A stretch of DNA of 64,000 nt from Monodelphis domestica. Lineage: Eukaryota > Chordata > Mammalia > Didelphimorphia > Didelphidae. Every line of letters starts with the position of its first letter. Within the stretch, counting starts at the first letter, position 1. Both the position numbers and the translations under genes were made by a program. Of this stretch, positions 22,594-33,619 are shown piece after piece. A model generated the notes under the pieces. That model had not been told where the DNA came from, ran no database searches, and saw only the letters and a list, made by a program, of their open reading frames with translations. The stretch is taken from assembly GCF_027887165.1 (NCBI RefSeq), contig NC_077232.1, positions 8,086,960-8,150,959 on the forward strand, read 5' to 3'.

Positions 22594-25500
22594 TTACATT
22601 CGATTATACCACAGTGTATTAGTCTCTGTGTACAATGTTCTTCTGGTTCTGCTCCTCTCGCTCTGCATCACTTCCTGGAGGTTGTTCCAGTCTCCATGGA
22701 ACTTCTCCACTTTATTATTCCTTTTAGCACAATAGTACTCCATCACCAACATATACCACAGTTTGTTCAGCCATTCCCCAATTGGTGGGCATCCCCTCGT
22801 TTTCCAGTTTTGGGCCACCACAAAGAGCGCAGCTATGAATATTTTTGTACAAGTCTTTGTGTCCATTATCTCTTTGGGGTACAGACCCAGCAGTGCTATG
22901 GCTGGGTCAAAGGGTAGATATTCTTTTGTCGCCCTTTGGGCATAGTTCCAAATTGCCCTCCAGAATGGTTGGATCAGTTCACAGCTCCACCAGCAATGAA
23001 TTAATGTCCCTAATTTGCCACATCCCCTCCAGCATTCATTACTTTCCTTTGCTGTTATGTTAGCCAATCTGCTAGGTGTGAGGTGATACCTCAGAGTTGT
23101 TTTGATTTGCATTTCTCTGATTATAAGAGATTTAGAACACTTCTTCATGTGCTTGTTAATAGTTTTGATTTCTTTATCTGAGAACTGCCTATCCATTTCC
23201 CTTGCCCATTTATCAACTGGAGAATGGCTTGATTTTTTGTACAATTGATTTAGCTCATTATAAATATGAGTAATTAAACCTTTGTCAGAGGTTTCTATGA
23301 AGATTTTTTCCCAATTTGTTGTTTCCCTTCTGATTTTAGGTATATTGGTTTTGTTTGTACAAAAGCTTTTTAGTTTGATGTAGTCAAAATTATTTATTTT
23401 ACATTTTGTGATTCTTTCTATATCTTGCTTGGTTTTAAAGCCTTTCCCCTCCCAAAGGTCTGACATGTATACTATTCTGTGTTTACCCAATTTACTTATG
23501 GTTTCCTTCTTTATGTTTAAGTCACTCACCCATTTTGAATTTATCTTGGTGTAGGGTGTGAGGTGTTGATCTATTCCTAGTCTCTCCCACACTGTCTTCC
23601 AATTTTCCCAGCAGTTTTTATTGAATAGTGGATTTTTGTTCCAAAAGCTGGGATCTTTGGGTTTATCGTATACTGTCTTGCTGAGGTCGCTTTCCCCCAG
23701 TCTATTCCACTGATCTTCCTTTCTGTTTCTTAGCCAGTACCAAATTGTTTTGATGACTGCTGCTTTGTAATATAGTTTTAGGTCAGGGACTGCAAGGCCC
23801 CCATCATATGTGGTTTTTTTCATTATTTCCCTGGATATCCTTGATCTTTTGTTCTTCCAAAAGAACTTTGTTATGGTTTTTTCTAAATCAGTGAAGAAGT
23901 ATTTTGGTAGTTCAATGGGTAGGGCACTAAATAGATAAATAAGTTTGGGTAGGATGGTCATTTTTATTATATTGGCTTGTCCTATCCATGAGCAGTTAAT
24001 GTTTTTCCATTTGTTCAAGACTAGTTTTAGTTGTGTGGCGAGTGTTTTGTAATTGTGTTCATATAGTTCCTGTGTTTGTCTTGGGAGGTAGATTCCTAGG
24101 TATTTTATCTTGTCTAAGGTGATTTTGAATGGGATTTCTCTTTCTAGTTCTTGCTGCTGAGCTGTGTTGGAGATATATAGAAAAGCTGATGATTTATGTG
24201 GGTTTATTTTGTATCCTGCAACTTTGCTAAAGTTGTTGATTATTTCAATTAGCTTTTTGGTTGAATCTCTAGGATTCTTTAAGTAGACCATCATGTCATC
24301 CGCAAAGAGTGATAACTTGGTCTCCTCCTTGCCTATTTTGATGCCTTCAATTCCTTTATCTTCTCTAATTGCTACTGCTAGTGTTTCTAGTACAATGTCA
24401 AATAGTAGAGGTGATAATGGGCATCCTTGTTTCACTCCTGATCTTATTGGGAATGCATCTAGTTTATCCCCATTGCAGATGATATTAGCTGTTGGTTTTA
24501 GATATATACTGTTTATTATTTTTAGGAATGACCCTTCTATTCCTATGCTTTCTAGTGTTTTTAATAGGAATGGGTGTTGTATTTTATCAAAGGCTTTTTC
24601 TGCATCTATTGAACTAATCATGTGGTTCTTGCTAGTTTGCTTGTTGATGTGGTCAATTATGTGGATGGTTTTCCTAATGTTGAACCAGCCCTGCATCTCT
24701 GGTATGAATCCTACTTGATCATGGTGAATGATCCTTCTGATCACTTGCTGGAGTCTTTTTGCTAGTATCCTATTTAAGATTTTTGCATCTATATTCATTA
24801 GGGAGATTGGCCTATAGTTTTCTTTCTCTGTTTTTGACCTGCCTGGTTTTGGAATCAGTACCATGTTTGTGTCGTAAAAGGAGTTTGGTAGAACTCCCTC
24901 TTTGCTTATTATGTCAAATAGTTTGTATAGTATTGGGATTAACTGTTCTCTGAATGTTTGATAGAATTCACAGGTGAATCCATCAGGCCCTGGGGATTTT
25001 TTCTTAGGAAGTTCTTTGATGGCTTGTTGGATTTCAATTTCTGATATGGGATTATTTAGGAATTCTATTTCCTCTTCTGTTAGTCTAGGCAGTTTGTATT
25101 TTTGTATATATTCATCCATTTCTCCTAAATTGGTGTATTTATTGCCATATAATTGGGCAAAGTAATTTTTAATGATTGCCTTAATTTCCTCTTCATCGGA
25201 GGTGCTGTCCCCCTTTTCATCTTTAATGCTGTGAATTTGCTTTTCTTCCTTCCTTTTTTTAATTAGATTGACCAGTACCTTGTCTATTTTGTTTGTTTTT
25301 TCAAAGTACCAGCTTCTTGTCTTATTTATTAAATCAATAGTTCTATCACTTTCGATTTTATTAATTTCTCCCTTAATTTTTAGGATTTCTAATTTGGTTT
25401 TCTGCTGGGGGTTTTTAATTTGATCGCTTTCCAGTTTTTTCATTTGCATTTCCAATTGATTGATCTCTGCTCTCCCTTGTTTGTTAATATAAGCATTCAG

Positions 25501-26400
25501 GGATATGAATTTACCTCTGATTACCGCTTTGGCTGCATCCCAAAAGGTTTGAAAGGATGTTTCGCCATTGTCATTTTCCTCGATGAAATTATTAATTGTT
25601 TCTATGATTTCTTCTTTAACTAAACGGTTTTGGAGTATCATATTGTTTAATTTCCAATTGGTTTTAGATTTGGTTTTCCATGTACCATTACTAATCATTA
25701 TTTTTATTGCCTTGTGATCTGAGAAGGCTGCATTCATTATTTCTGCTTTTCTGCATTTGTGTGCTATGTTTCTGTGACCTAATGTATGGTCAATTTTTGT
25801 GAATGTGCCATGTGGTGCTGAGAAGAAGGTGTATTCCTTTTTATCCCTATTTATTTTTCTCCATATGTCTATTAATTCTAATTTTTCTAAGATTTCATTC
25901 ACTTCTTTTACCTCTTTCTTATTTATTTTTTGATTTGATTTATCTAAATTTGATAATGGTTGGTTTAAGTCTCCCACTAGTATGGTTTTATTGTCTATTT
26001 CTTCCTTCAATTCTCCTAGTTTCTCCATTAGAAATTTGGGTGCTATATTATTTGGTGCATACATATTGATTAATGATATTTCCTCATTGTCTATAGTCCC
26101 TTTTAACAAAATATAATTACCTTCCCTATCCCTTTTGATCAGGTCTATTTTTGCATTGGCTTTATCAGATATCATGATTACCACTCCTGCCTTCTTTCTA
26201 TCAGTTGAGGCCCAGAAGGTCTTACTCCATCCTTTAATTCTGACCTTGTGGGTGTCAACCCGCCTCATGTGTGTTTCTTGAAGACAACATATGGTAGGGT
26301 TTTGGATTCTAATCCATTCTGCTATTCGTCTACGTTTTATAGGTGAGTTCATCCCATTCACGTTCAAAGTTATGATTGTCATTTGTGGACTCCCTGGCAT
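22594..26400 (-). CDS. L1 ORF2p, endonuclease and reverse transcriptase (1268 aa)
   Basis: ORF2p nicks target DNA and reverse-transcribes L1 RNA at the nick. The N-terminal endonuclease (about residues 1-240) shows TLNVNG, the QETH catalytic Glu, the VGDLNQPLS Asp motif, and the SDHKAI Asp-His pair. The reverse transcriptase core includes [27 protein letters not shown] and the active site FADD at about residue 700. The C-terminal Cys-rich region ([18 protein letters not shown], about residues 1120-1140) keeps a C-x3-C-x7-H-x4-C pattern. Length is close to the human protein (1275) and no break is present. The start is the ATG in [16 protein letters not shown], matching the usual place just before the endonuclease. 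Confidence 0.96.
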   Translation of the reverse strand: MPGSPQMTIITLNVNGMNSPIKRRRIAEWIRIQNPTICCLQETHMRRVDTHKVRIKGWSKTFWASTDRKKAGVVIMISDKANAKIDLIKRDREGNYILLKGTIDNEEISLINMYAPNNIAPKFLMEKLGELKEEIDNKTILVGDLNQPLSNLDKSNQKINKKEVKEVNEILEKLELIDIWRKINRDKKEYTFFSAPHGTFTKIDHTLGHRNIAHKCRKAEIMNAAFSDHKAIKIMISNGTWKTKSKTNWKLNNMILQNRLVKEEIIETINNFIEENDNGETSFQTFWDAAKAVIRGKFISLNAYINKQGRAEINQLEMQMKKLESDQIKNPQQKTKLEILKIKGEINKIESDRTIDLINKTRSWYFEKTNKIDKVLVNLIKKRKEEKQIHSIKDEKGDSTSDEEEIKAIIKNYFAQLYGNKYTNLGEMDEYIQKYKLPRLTEEEIEFLNNPISEIEIQQAIKELPKKKSPGPDGFTCEFYQTFREQLIPILYKLFDIISKEGVLPNSFYDTNMVLIPKPGRSKTEKENYRPISLMNIDAKILNRILAKRLQQVIRRIIHHDQVGFIPEMQGWFNIRKTIHIIDHINKQTSKNHMISSIDAEKAFDKIQHPFLLKTLESIGIEGSFLKIINSIYLKPTANIICNGDKLDAFPIRSGVKQGCPLSPLLFDIVLETLAVAIREDKGIEGIKIGKEETKLSLFADDMMVYLKNPRDSTKKLIEIINNFSKVAGYKINPHKSSAFLYISNTAQQQELEREIPFKITLDKIKYLGIYLPRQTQELYEHNYKTLATQLKLVLNKWKNINCSWIGQANIIKMTILPKLIYLFSALPIELPKYFFTDLEKTITKFFWKNKRSRISREIMKKTTYDGGLAVPDLKLYYKAAVIKTIWYWLRNRKEDQWNRLGESDLSKTVYDKPKDPSFWNKNPLFNKNCWENWKTVWERLGIDQHLTPYTKINSKWVSDLNIKKETISKLGKHRIVYMSDLWEGKGFKTKQDIERITKCKINNFDYIKLKSFCTNKTNIPKIRRETTNWEKIFIETSDKGLITHIYNELNQLYKKSSHSPVDKWAREMDRQFSDKEIKTINKHMKKCSKSLIIREMQIKTTLRYHLTPSRLANITAKESNECWRGCGKLGTLIHCWWSCELIQPFWRAIWNYAQRATKEYLPFDPAIALLGLYPKEIMDTKTCTKIFIAALFVVAQNWKTRGCPPIGEWLNKLWYMLVMEYYCAKRNNKVEKFHGDWNNLQEVMQSERSRTRRTLYTETNTLWYNRM

Positions 26401-26934
26401 TTTGATTGCCTTCCCTAATTCTAACCTTTTCTTCTTCGACTCTACCTTTTAGTCCAGTGATTTACTGTGAAACAGTCCCCCTTGTCCCCTCCCTTGATGT
26501 TTCCCTTTTTAGTCCCTCCCTTTTTGTTCCCTCCCCCTCCCCCCTCTCTTTCCCTCCCTTTTTGTTCTCCCTCTCCCCCTCCCCCCCTTGGTTTTCCCTT
26601 CTCCTTACCCTTGTTGGGTAAGATAGAATTCAAGATCCCAATGGATCTGGATGTTTTTCCCTCTCAGAGTTGATTTCCCTGAGATTGAGGTTTAAGTAAA
26701 CCCTCACCCCCTCTCTTCCTCTCCTTCTTATAGGAGTTTTCTTCCCCTCCCCTTCCCATGTGAATCTTTGTGTGAGAATGATTATTCTATTTGGTCTTTC
26801 TTTACCCCCTATTTATACATTACATTTTCCCCACATATTAGTATACATAGATTGATATAATTGTAGTCCTTATAGAAGAGAGTTTGAGTAAAAGAAGAAG
26901 ATAACATTTTCCCCTTTCCTTAATATTTACCTTT
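26401..26934 (-). other. L1 inter-ORF spacer, 534 bp with G-rich purine tract
   Basis: Between ORF1 stop and ORF2 start lie 534 bases without a long frame in the sense direction. About 26470-26610 is almost pure C/T on the + strand, so a G/A-rich tract in L1 RNA. Human L1 has only about 63 bases here. Confidence 0.85.
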
Positions 26935-27900
26935 TCAGGTATTCCTTGCTCTTTGATTTTCGGTATCAAACTTTCCACAGAGCTCTGGTCTTTTCTTTGC
27001 AAAAAGTTGGAAGTCTTCTATTTTGTTGAATGCCCATACTTTCCCTTGGAAGTATATAGTCAGTTTTGCTGGGTAGCTGATTCTTGGTTGGAGACCCAGC
27101 TCTCTTGCCTTTCTGAAGATCATGTTCCATGCCTTACGATCATTCAGAGTAGAACTTGCAAGGTCTTGTGTGACCCTGATTGGCATTCCTTTAAATCTAA
27201 ATTGTCTTTTTCTGGCTTCCTGTAGGATTTTTTCTTTTGTTTGATAGCTTTGGAATTTGGCAATTACATTCCTGGGAGTTGTCTTTTGGGGGTTTAGTGT
27301 AGAAGGTGTTCTGTGAGCTCTGTCAGTGGCTGTATTGCCCCCTTGTTCTAGAATCTCTGGGCAATTTTCTTTGATTATATCTTGTATCACCATGTCCAGT
27401 TTGGTGTTTATTTCTGGCTTTTCTGGGAGTCCAATTATTCTTAAATTATCCCTTCTCCCTCTATTTTCCAGATCTATCACCTTGTCGGTGAGATATTTTA
27501 TGTTCTCTTCTAATTTCTTGGTATTTTGGCTTTGCTTTATTAATTCTTGCTCTTTTACACGATCGTTGTCTTCCAGCTGCCTGATTCTGGCCTTTAAAGC
27601 CTGGTTTTCCTTTTCAGTTTCATCATACCGGTTTTGTAGATGCGTGAATTTCTTTTGCATTATTTCCAACTTTTCCTCCCAGAAGGCTTCCATCTTTTTG
27701 GTCATTTCTGATTCAAATTCTTCATAGGTTTGTGGAGAGTTTCCATTTCCTTTGGAAGGTTTTGGAGCATTTTCTTGTATATTATCTTCTATCTGCTCTG
27801 TATTTTGTATTTTGGCTCCATAGAATGTGTCCAAAGTCGCCCCTTTCTTCTTATTTTTCTTGGTATTTTGGGGCTTCTGTGCTTCTGTGGAGTTTGCCAT
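26935..27900 (-). CDS. L1 ORF1p, RNA-binding chaperone (321 aa)
   Basis: L1 ORF1p trimerises, coats L1 RNA and acts as a nucleic-acid chaperone in the cytoplasmic ribonucleoprotein. Visible here: a polar N terminus with a Lys-rich patch near residues 14-19, a heptad-rich coiled coil about residues 60-150, the start of the RRM at RGRRDNLRIIGLPE (about 146-160), and the C-terminal domain with RNVIAKFQSY, the AWNMIFRKARELG helix and YPAKLTIYF. Length is close to the human protein (338). The frame is intact from ATG to stop. The start is the first ATG after the 5' UTR and fits the usual MA-N/S opening. ORF2 follows on the same strand. Confidence 0.95.
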   Translation of the reverse strand: MANSTEAQKPQNTKKNKKKGATLDTFYGAKIQNTEQIEDNIQENAPKPSKGNGNSPQTYEEFESEMTKKMEAFWEEKLEIMQKKFTHLQNRYDETEKENQALKARIRQLEDNDRVKEQELIKQSQNTKKLEENIKYLTDKVIDLENRGRRDNLRIIGLPEKPEINTKLDMVIQDIIKENCPEILEQGGNTATDRAHRTPSTLNPQKTTPRNVIAKFQSYQTKEKILQEARKRQFRFKGMPIRVTQDLASSTLNDRKAWNMIFRKARELGLQPRISYPAKLTIYFQGKVWAFNKIEDFQLFAKKRPELCGKFDTENQRARNT

Positions 27901-28523
27901 CTCTGAATGTGGAGGATTAGCTTTTCTTATCTCTGTCTGGTGTTCAGAGGCTTTAGTCCTGGGCAGATGGTTCTATGAGCTTTCCCTGGGTTAAACTGAA
28001 TATGCCTCACTGGAACTGGAATGGAAGGGTCGGACCACATTGCTTTCCGGAAGTTGCCTTCAGAATCGCTGGCTGTGAGGCTGTTTCGTCGGCCTGCAGG
28101 GGGATGGGCTGCAGCTAACCCAAGCTCCGAGGGCAGGGACTTTCACTGAGACTTGGATAGCAGGATCCAGCCCGTGAGGCTGTCTTGCTCCAGGCAGTGA
28201 CTTTCACTGGGACTCGGATAGAAGGCCCTGAGGGTTGTTGTTCTGAGGACCCTGCTCTCTGAGCCGGGCAGGGCTGCGGCTTCCGGGAGCCTTGGACTCT
28301 GCGCTCCTACCCCTTAGGTCCGAGGGATCTCGGGTTCTGGCTTTTGAGGGGAGCCGTACCTTTTGATCCGGGTCCAGGTCCAGGAGGAGGGTTCCCAGGG
28401 TCTGTGCTGTTGATCGTTTTGAATTTCGGCGCCTTAGGAGCTTATAGTTTGAGATCGGTCGGGAAGGGTTTTCCGGAGATCTGAACTTTAGCTTTCTCTA
28501 AGCCGCCATCTTAACCGGAAGTC
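27901..28523 (-). promoter_or_regulatory. L1 5' UTR and internal promoter region
   Basis: These 623 bases precede ORF1. The element starts with CTTCCGGTTAAGATGGCGGC on the minus strand, a typical L1 start with a YY1-like AAGATGGCGGC site. The region is GC- and CpG-richer than its surroundings. Confidence 0.8.
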
Positions 28524-28537
28524 AGGAAATCACTTTA
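28524..28537 (+). repeat. Target-site duplication of the L1 (5' side)
   Basis: AGGAAATCACTTTA directly follows the L1 5' end and matches 22231-22244 over 14 bases, the signature of L1 target-primed insertion. Confidence 0.93.
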
Positions 28538-28659
28538 AAAGACTGATATATATTAATTTAAGACCGCCAAGGAATTCAGCTATGTAATTCCTAAATGAAA
28601 ACTCAAGTCAGCAGTCAACCTTTTATGGAGTTTTTAATTACAAACAGGAGGAAGAAAGG

Positions 28660-28662
<3 letters not shown>

Positions 28663-28704
<42 letters not shown>
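28663..28704 (+). repeat. (GA)n microsatellite inside the LTR
   Basis: About 42 bases of GA. The same tract occurs in the sister LTRs at 51676-51705 and, as TC, at 62038-62060, so it belongs to the LTR. Confidence 0.92.
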
Positions 28705-28708
<4 letters not shown>

Positions 28709-29427
28709 GGAGAGAAGGGAATAGGGCTTAAATACCCCCTATGTTTAGGCTGGGCCAAAAGGCCTAAGCCCTTAGATAGCTGAGGCAAAGAAAAGAGATC
28801 AGTCCCTATCACTCACATGACCAAAATGGAGAAACAGTCTCAGGGGCCTCCACCTCCAGCTTCCTTCAGAGCAAGCTTCTCAGAGCACCACCTCTCAGAG
28901 CAAAACCTCTCGAACCACCTCTCTAGTCCTCAGACTCCTCTATCTTTAAGGAAACCATCCAAGTTCCCTCCCCTCAGTTCTCACATCTACCAATCACTGT
29001 CCATGTCTTCCCTGTGCCAATGGTGGCTCTAGCTTAACCCAGGACCACCCAGAGGTCTGTTTTTTTTGCACATGTCTGTTGAAGGTCATATTCTCAAATA
29101 ATTAAATCTTGATCCTTTGCTGCAGCCCTTCCTAAATCCTGTTACTCTAAGTAGGGTAGAAATTGTATTTTCCAAGACCTGGTTCTGTCATTCCAGTATC
29201 TCTATTGTATCAATTCTAAAATCAATCATGACTCAAAGAACTTCCTGTTCTATGCTTAAGCATAGGTCAAAGCCCTTTCCATTGTTCAGCAAAAGGTTTC
29301 TGTCCTAAAGTAATCTTAAGCAGGGAGGAGAAGGACCCTCCCATGCCAAAGGGGGGTTCACATTCCAATAGACTATCAGTAGGAAATTTTTCAAGTATGA
29401 AATTTCCCAATGGTGAAATTTCCAACA

Positions 29428-30749
29428 TTTTTAAGTCTAAGAAATTTAAAGGTTTACAATCCCCCCTGATGATCATTGGGAGACTAGTCTCCCCATTGGT
29501 CATTTAACATTATCATTTTGTAGTTCTAAATGCACTTCTTTTTTTTTTTTTAAACCCTTACCTTCCATCTTGGAGTCAATACTGTGTATTGGCTCCAAGG
29601 CAGAAGAGTGGTAAGGGCTAGGCAATGGGGGTCAAGTGACTTGCCCAGGGTCACACAGCTAGGAAGTGGCTCTAAATGCACTTCTAACTATAGATATACA
29701 CAATATTCAATTTTCTAAGAGAAATTAGAATAGTGAGAGAGGAAATAGAAAAGAAAAGAAAGCAAAACCAATGTTTTGCTAGGTGCATTGACAGAAAGCC
29801 AAATTAGGGGCAGTCCCTTTTGGCATAAATGTGTACAATTACAATAAATGTTCTATCAAAAGTTCAGTCCAATCAATCATATCCAAAGTTCATTCTTGAT
29901 CTTCTTGATGAAGTGTAGGTTTTCGGCATCTTTCTGCAACAGTTCATTCTCTGGATATAAAAGTTTCAAGCTTCTTTCTTAAAGATCATTTCTCGAATAG
30001 AATCAAAATCTTTGATTTTTTATAACAGTAAAATCTTAAACAAAATTCAAAATTCTTGGATTTTTATAAAAATACAATCTCAAACAAAATTTCAAAAATT
30101 CTTAGAATTTAAATTAAAATACAATCTTAAACAAAAAAATTCAAAAATAAAAAAAAAATTCTTAGATTTTAAATTAAAATACAATCCCCCCTGAAGTAAG
30201 TATTAAAAATATCAAGTTTAGCTCAGAATGCAATGTTCAGTTATGGGGGTGTATGTGTCAATTATCAAAAGAATAGAAAAATAATCAAAAACATAAGAAA
30301 AATTCAAAATAGGCCTTGTATAGGTCCAGTTTAAAGTAATTTCTATCCCACAAGTATGTAGGACAGAATGCAGTAATATTTCACTTAGCCATTTGTAGCC
30401 AAGACTACAGGAAGTTGCAATAATATAAGAAGAAAAGAATTAGAATTCTATTTTGATGGGGAAATGTCATTCCCTCGTCTGATTTTTTTTTTCAGGGATA
30501 TAGGGAGCCAGCATGATAGTCAAGCTTTGTACTTGTTTGAGTATTTCGTAAAGAGTGTAGATACAAGGAAGTCCTACGACTTAAACATAAGTTAAGCGTC
30601 GCAACCTCGAGTCTCACTTTAATATTTCTCGTGTGCTCTATTGGCACTATTCAGGTTTAGTCTGTGTTCTTTGTTTTTATCCCTTTTCCTGGAATCAGAC
30701 ACAAACATTAATCACAGTCCTATAATATTTTATCAATAAATGGCAGGTT
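29428..30749 (-). mobile_element. ERV internal sequence upstream of the 3' LTR
   Basis: A purine tract (ATCATCAGGGGGGA on the minus strand) lies about 40 bases from the LTR start. Further words (near 29810 and 30560-30625) recur in order on the + strand at 46580-47350, showing a second copy of the same internal region. The 5' part is cut off by the L1 fragment at 30750. Broken fossil; no protein domain recognised. Confidence 0.6.
29540..29670 (-). mobile_element. 5'-truncated CORE-SINE with 15-bp target duplication
   Basis: The copy runs from a poly-A tail (T-run on +) to GGAAGTGG and lacks the tRNA-like head. TCTAAATGCACTTCT flanks it at 29525-29539 and 29671-29685. It was inserted after the ERV. 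Confidence 0.92.
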
Positions 30750-31215
30750 CCTAGCAGATTGGCTAACATAACAGCAAAGGAAAGTAATGAATGCTGGAGG
30801 GGATGTGGCAAAGTAGGGACATTAATTCATTGCTGGTGGAGTTGTGAACTGATCCAACCATTCTGGAGGGCAATTTGGAACTATGCCCAAAGGGCGACAA
30901 AAGAATATCTACCCTTTGACCCAGCCATAGCACTGCTGGGTCTGTACCCCAAAGAGATAATGGACACAAAGACTTGTACAAAAATATTCATAGCTGCGCT
31001 CTTTGTGGTGGCCCAAAACTGGAAAACGAGGGGATGCCCATCAATTGGGGAATGGCTGAACAAACTGTGGTATATGTTGGTGATGGAATACTATTGTGCT
31101 AAAAGGAATAATAAAGTGGAGGAGTTCCATGGAGACTGGAACAACCTCCAGGAAGTGATGCAGAGCGAGAGGAGCAGAACCAGGAGAACATTGTACACAG
31201 AGACTAATACACTGT
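30750..31215 (+). mobile_element. Truncated young L1 piece at the duplication junction
   Basis: 466 bases match the last part of L1 ORF2 (about 160 residues from [18 protein letters not shown] on). They are almost identical to the intact copy at 22594-23066, in inverted orientation to it. It starts abruptly at CTAGCAGATTGG in ERV sequence and ends within ORF2 at ACACTGT, without stop codon, 3' UTR or A tail. The inverted arm follows after two extra bases. Confidence 0.93.
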
Positions 31216-31217
31216 AC

Positions 31218-31325
31218 CCAGGGTCCCATAGCTAGTAAGTGCTTGAGGCTTCTTTTAAACTCATGCACGTTAGTCTTCTAAATCCAAGTCCAGTCCTCCA
31301 TCCACTGCATCACCTACCAGCTCTC
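31218..31325 (-). mobile_element. Half MAR1 SINE at the inner edge of the right arm
   Basis: It is the 5' half of the SINE complete at 7972-8172. The 3' half is missing because the junction cuts through it. Confidence 0.88.
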
Positions 31326-31555
31326 TCTAGATGTCCTCATATATTTGCTTTCTCAGAAGAAAAACTTTTTTCTCCAGCAAAATCTGACTTAGCTGTGAAT
31401 GCAATTAACTATAGAAAGAAATTCATTCCAGGTTCCTGACCCTCTACATCTCTGCTCTTCCCAGCTGGTATCCATTCTAGGTTCATCTTTAACTTTCCTT
31501 CACGGGGAGCTGTGTATTTTACTCCTATCCCATGCCAAATTAATAAGCCCTTTGA

Positions 31556-31763
31556 GGGGCACTTGAGTAGCTCAGTAGATTGAGAGCCAGGCCCAGAGAC
31601 AGGAGGTCGTAGGTTCAAATCTGACCTCAGACACTTCCTAGCTGTGTGACCCTGGGCAAGTCACTTGACCCCCATTGCCTAGCCCTTACCACTCTTCTGC
31701 CTTGGAACCAATACCCAGTATTGACTCTAAGAGGGAAGGTGAGGGTTTTTATAAAATAAAAAA
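31556..31763 (+). mobile_element. CORE-SINE, mirror of 7529-7736
   Basis: Same element and insertion point as its left-arm partner, with a few base differences (for example CAGTAGATTGAGAG against the partner). Confidence 0.9.
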
Positions 31764-31822
31764 TAATGCCCTCTGACACTATATATTCTTGTGCATGTAG
31801 GGAGGATTTCCCTTAGCCATAC

Positions 31823-31946
31823 TTCTGGAGTGAGCTTCCTCCCTTCTTCCTGCTGGCCATTTATCCATGCCACCTTCTGAAGGCTCTTCACAGCCATGTG
31901 GAGTTTGTTGTGAGTGATGAGCCAACGGGCAGATTCTGGGAGGGCC
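31823..31946 (-). pseudogene. Copy of SLC22-like exon 5 on the inverted arm
   Basis: Base-identical to 7346-7469, with acceptor and donor preserved. Downstream on the - strand there is no exon 6: the arm ends 605 bases later at the L1 junction. Part of a truncated gene copy (exons 2-5 only). Confidence 0.93.
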
Positions 31947-33435
31947 CTGATAGAACAAGGAGAGAAAGGAAATCTCTGAGGATGGGACCCACAGTAACAA
32001 GGTCCTCTTCTCCCTGGTGCCATGATAATTACCACGAGGTCTATTGCAGAGCTAAACCCAGTATGGGGAGGTTACTGGGATTACTTCCAGACCACTTCCC
32101 TCGCCAACAGCACATGATCCCACACTAGGTAAGTCCCAGAATCAGAAAGATAGTCCAGAGGAGGAATTCCCTTCCTGCTTGCTTCTCAGGACCTCCATTC
32201 CTGGGATGAGCTTCCTTTGGGCATGGATGGATCTACTAACCTTCCCCATCGTGGCCTTCTTGTAAAGGGCTGAACGGCACTAAAGCTCGTGTGCCCATAT
32301 GGTCCCATCAAGACTAGAAGTAACTTTGGGCCCACAAAAGGAACTGGAAAGTTAGCTTTTATCACCCAAGATATTCCCATCAATCAATCAATCAGTCAAT
32401 CAATCAGCATTTTAAAAGACACACTACATGCTCGTGGTGTCTGTGCTGTCCACCGGAATGAGAGACAAAATTGCAAATGGTCCCAGCTCCGAGGAAGCTG
32501 GGAAGTGACTTGTGTATGTGCGTATACATACATACATACAAGATGCAAAAGAAGCATAAGGTCCTTGGTAATGGGTGAGAAAGGAGCCATGAAGAGGTGG
32601 CAGCACCTAAAAGATGTCGCATGCAAGGTGGTGGCTGCCTTGAGCTTAGAGGAAAACAGAGGTTGCTCAGGGTCAGACTGCAAGGATTATCCTGGGCTGT
32701 AGGCCCTGCAAGGTCTTCGGGTCTCCCAGATTACTACCCCGTGACTCCCTATAGCCTCTGCAGGTGGGAAGCAGCATGCCCTGAGGATACCCGCATCTAC
32801 ATCAGCTTTCCCAGCTCCACTCAGGTCCAGTTTCCTACTCTGCAAAATGGGGATCATAAAAGCATCTGCCTCACGGGATTGTTGTGAGAACCAAGAGACA
32901 GAATGTAGAAAACTCCCTTTGAAAGCCTTCTAAGGTGACATAAATGCCGACTATTATTACTAAATGCAATTCAGGAGAATCAATAAGTGATGGTGCTGGG
33001 AGGGAGTCTTCTGGGCAGACCTTGAGCAGAGTAAACAGCATTTCTCTATTCTTAGCTACGGACCACATCCAGTTAGATTGGAAGAAAAGCTTCGGTGGGG
33101 TTCTCGTAGCCCCAGAGGCATGACTCGTCCTCTTGGTGCCTGACGCCAACAAACTTACCTGAATAGTAGAAGGAGGGAAGAGCAGAAGAATTGTGGAGGG
33201 CTTTGGACACCTTTGCAAAGCAGCCTTCCTCCATGCCACATTCCCCAGGAACTTACTCTTACTCTGACCAATTTGAGTCTTTGGTAGTATTGAGCCCAGT
33301 GGCTGACTGTAGGGACTGGCAAAGCCGTGGAGAAGATTAGCCCCCAGTAGGGAGTAGAGACTCCAATAAAATCAACCCATAGTCTAGCGAGAGGCAGACA
33401 TGCAGCCCCATGACTTTAATTAGGGTTTCTTTTCT

Positions 33436-33619
33436 TTTAACCCTCACCTTATCAATACTTTGAATTGGTTCCAAGGCAGAAGAGCGATAAGGGCTAGGCA
33501 ATAGCAGTCAAGTGATTTGCCCGGAGTCACAGCTAAGAAGTGCCTGAGTCCAAATTTGAACCCAGGACCTCCCATCTCTAGGCCTGGCTCTCAATCCAGT
33601 GAGCTACCCAGCTGCCCCC
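33436..33619 (-). mobile_element. CORE-SINE, mirror of 5672-5854
   Basis: Same element and position relative to exon 4 as in the left arm. Confidence 0.9.

Larger units (their letters stand above)
22245..28523 (-). mobile_element. Full-length L1 retrotransposon, both ORFs open
   Basis: This 6279-bp element carries, in sense order, a GC-richer 5' UTR (27901-28523), ORF1 (26935-27900), an inter-ORF spacer (26401-26934), ORF2 (22594-26400), a 3' UTR with a C/G-rich tract (22317-22337) and a short A tail. It is bounded by a perfect 14-bp target duplication. Full length, open frames and perfect flanks point to a recent insertion that may still be able to move. Activity itself cannot be judged from sequence. 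It lies inside an ERV LTR downstream of the SLC22-like gene and in the opposite orientation to it. Confidence 0.96.
22224..29427 (-). mobile_element. 911-bp ERV LTR (family A) split by a full-length L1
   Basis: The LTR occupies 22224-22244 and 28538-29427, together 911 bases when the target duplication is counted once. It has TG...CA termini (TGTGA on the left, CCAACA on the right as seen on the + strand). A sister copy at 61310-62220 in the other orientation is also 911 bases. Sequence beyond 29427 continues into internal ERV sequence with a purine tract, so this is a 3' LTR. It is a fossil copy. Confidence 0.85.

Noticed and set aside
24293-26069. Several + strand frames of 60-141 codons
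   Set aside because: Antisense shadows of the intact L1 ORF2.
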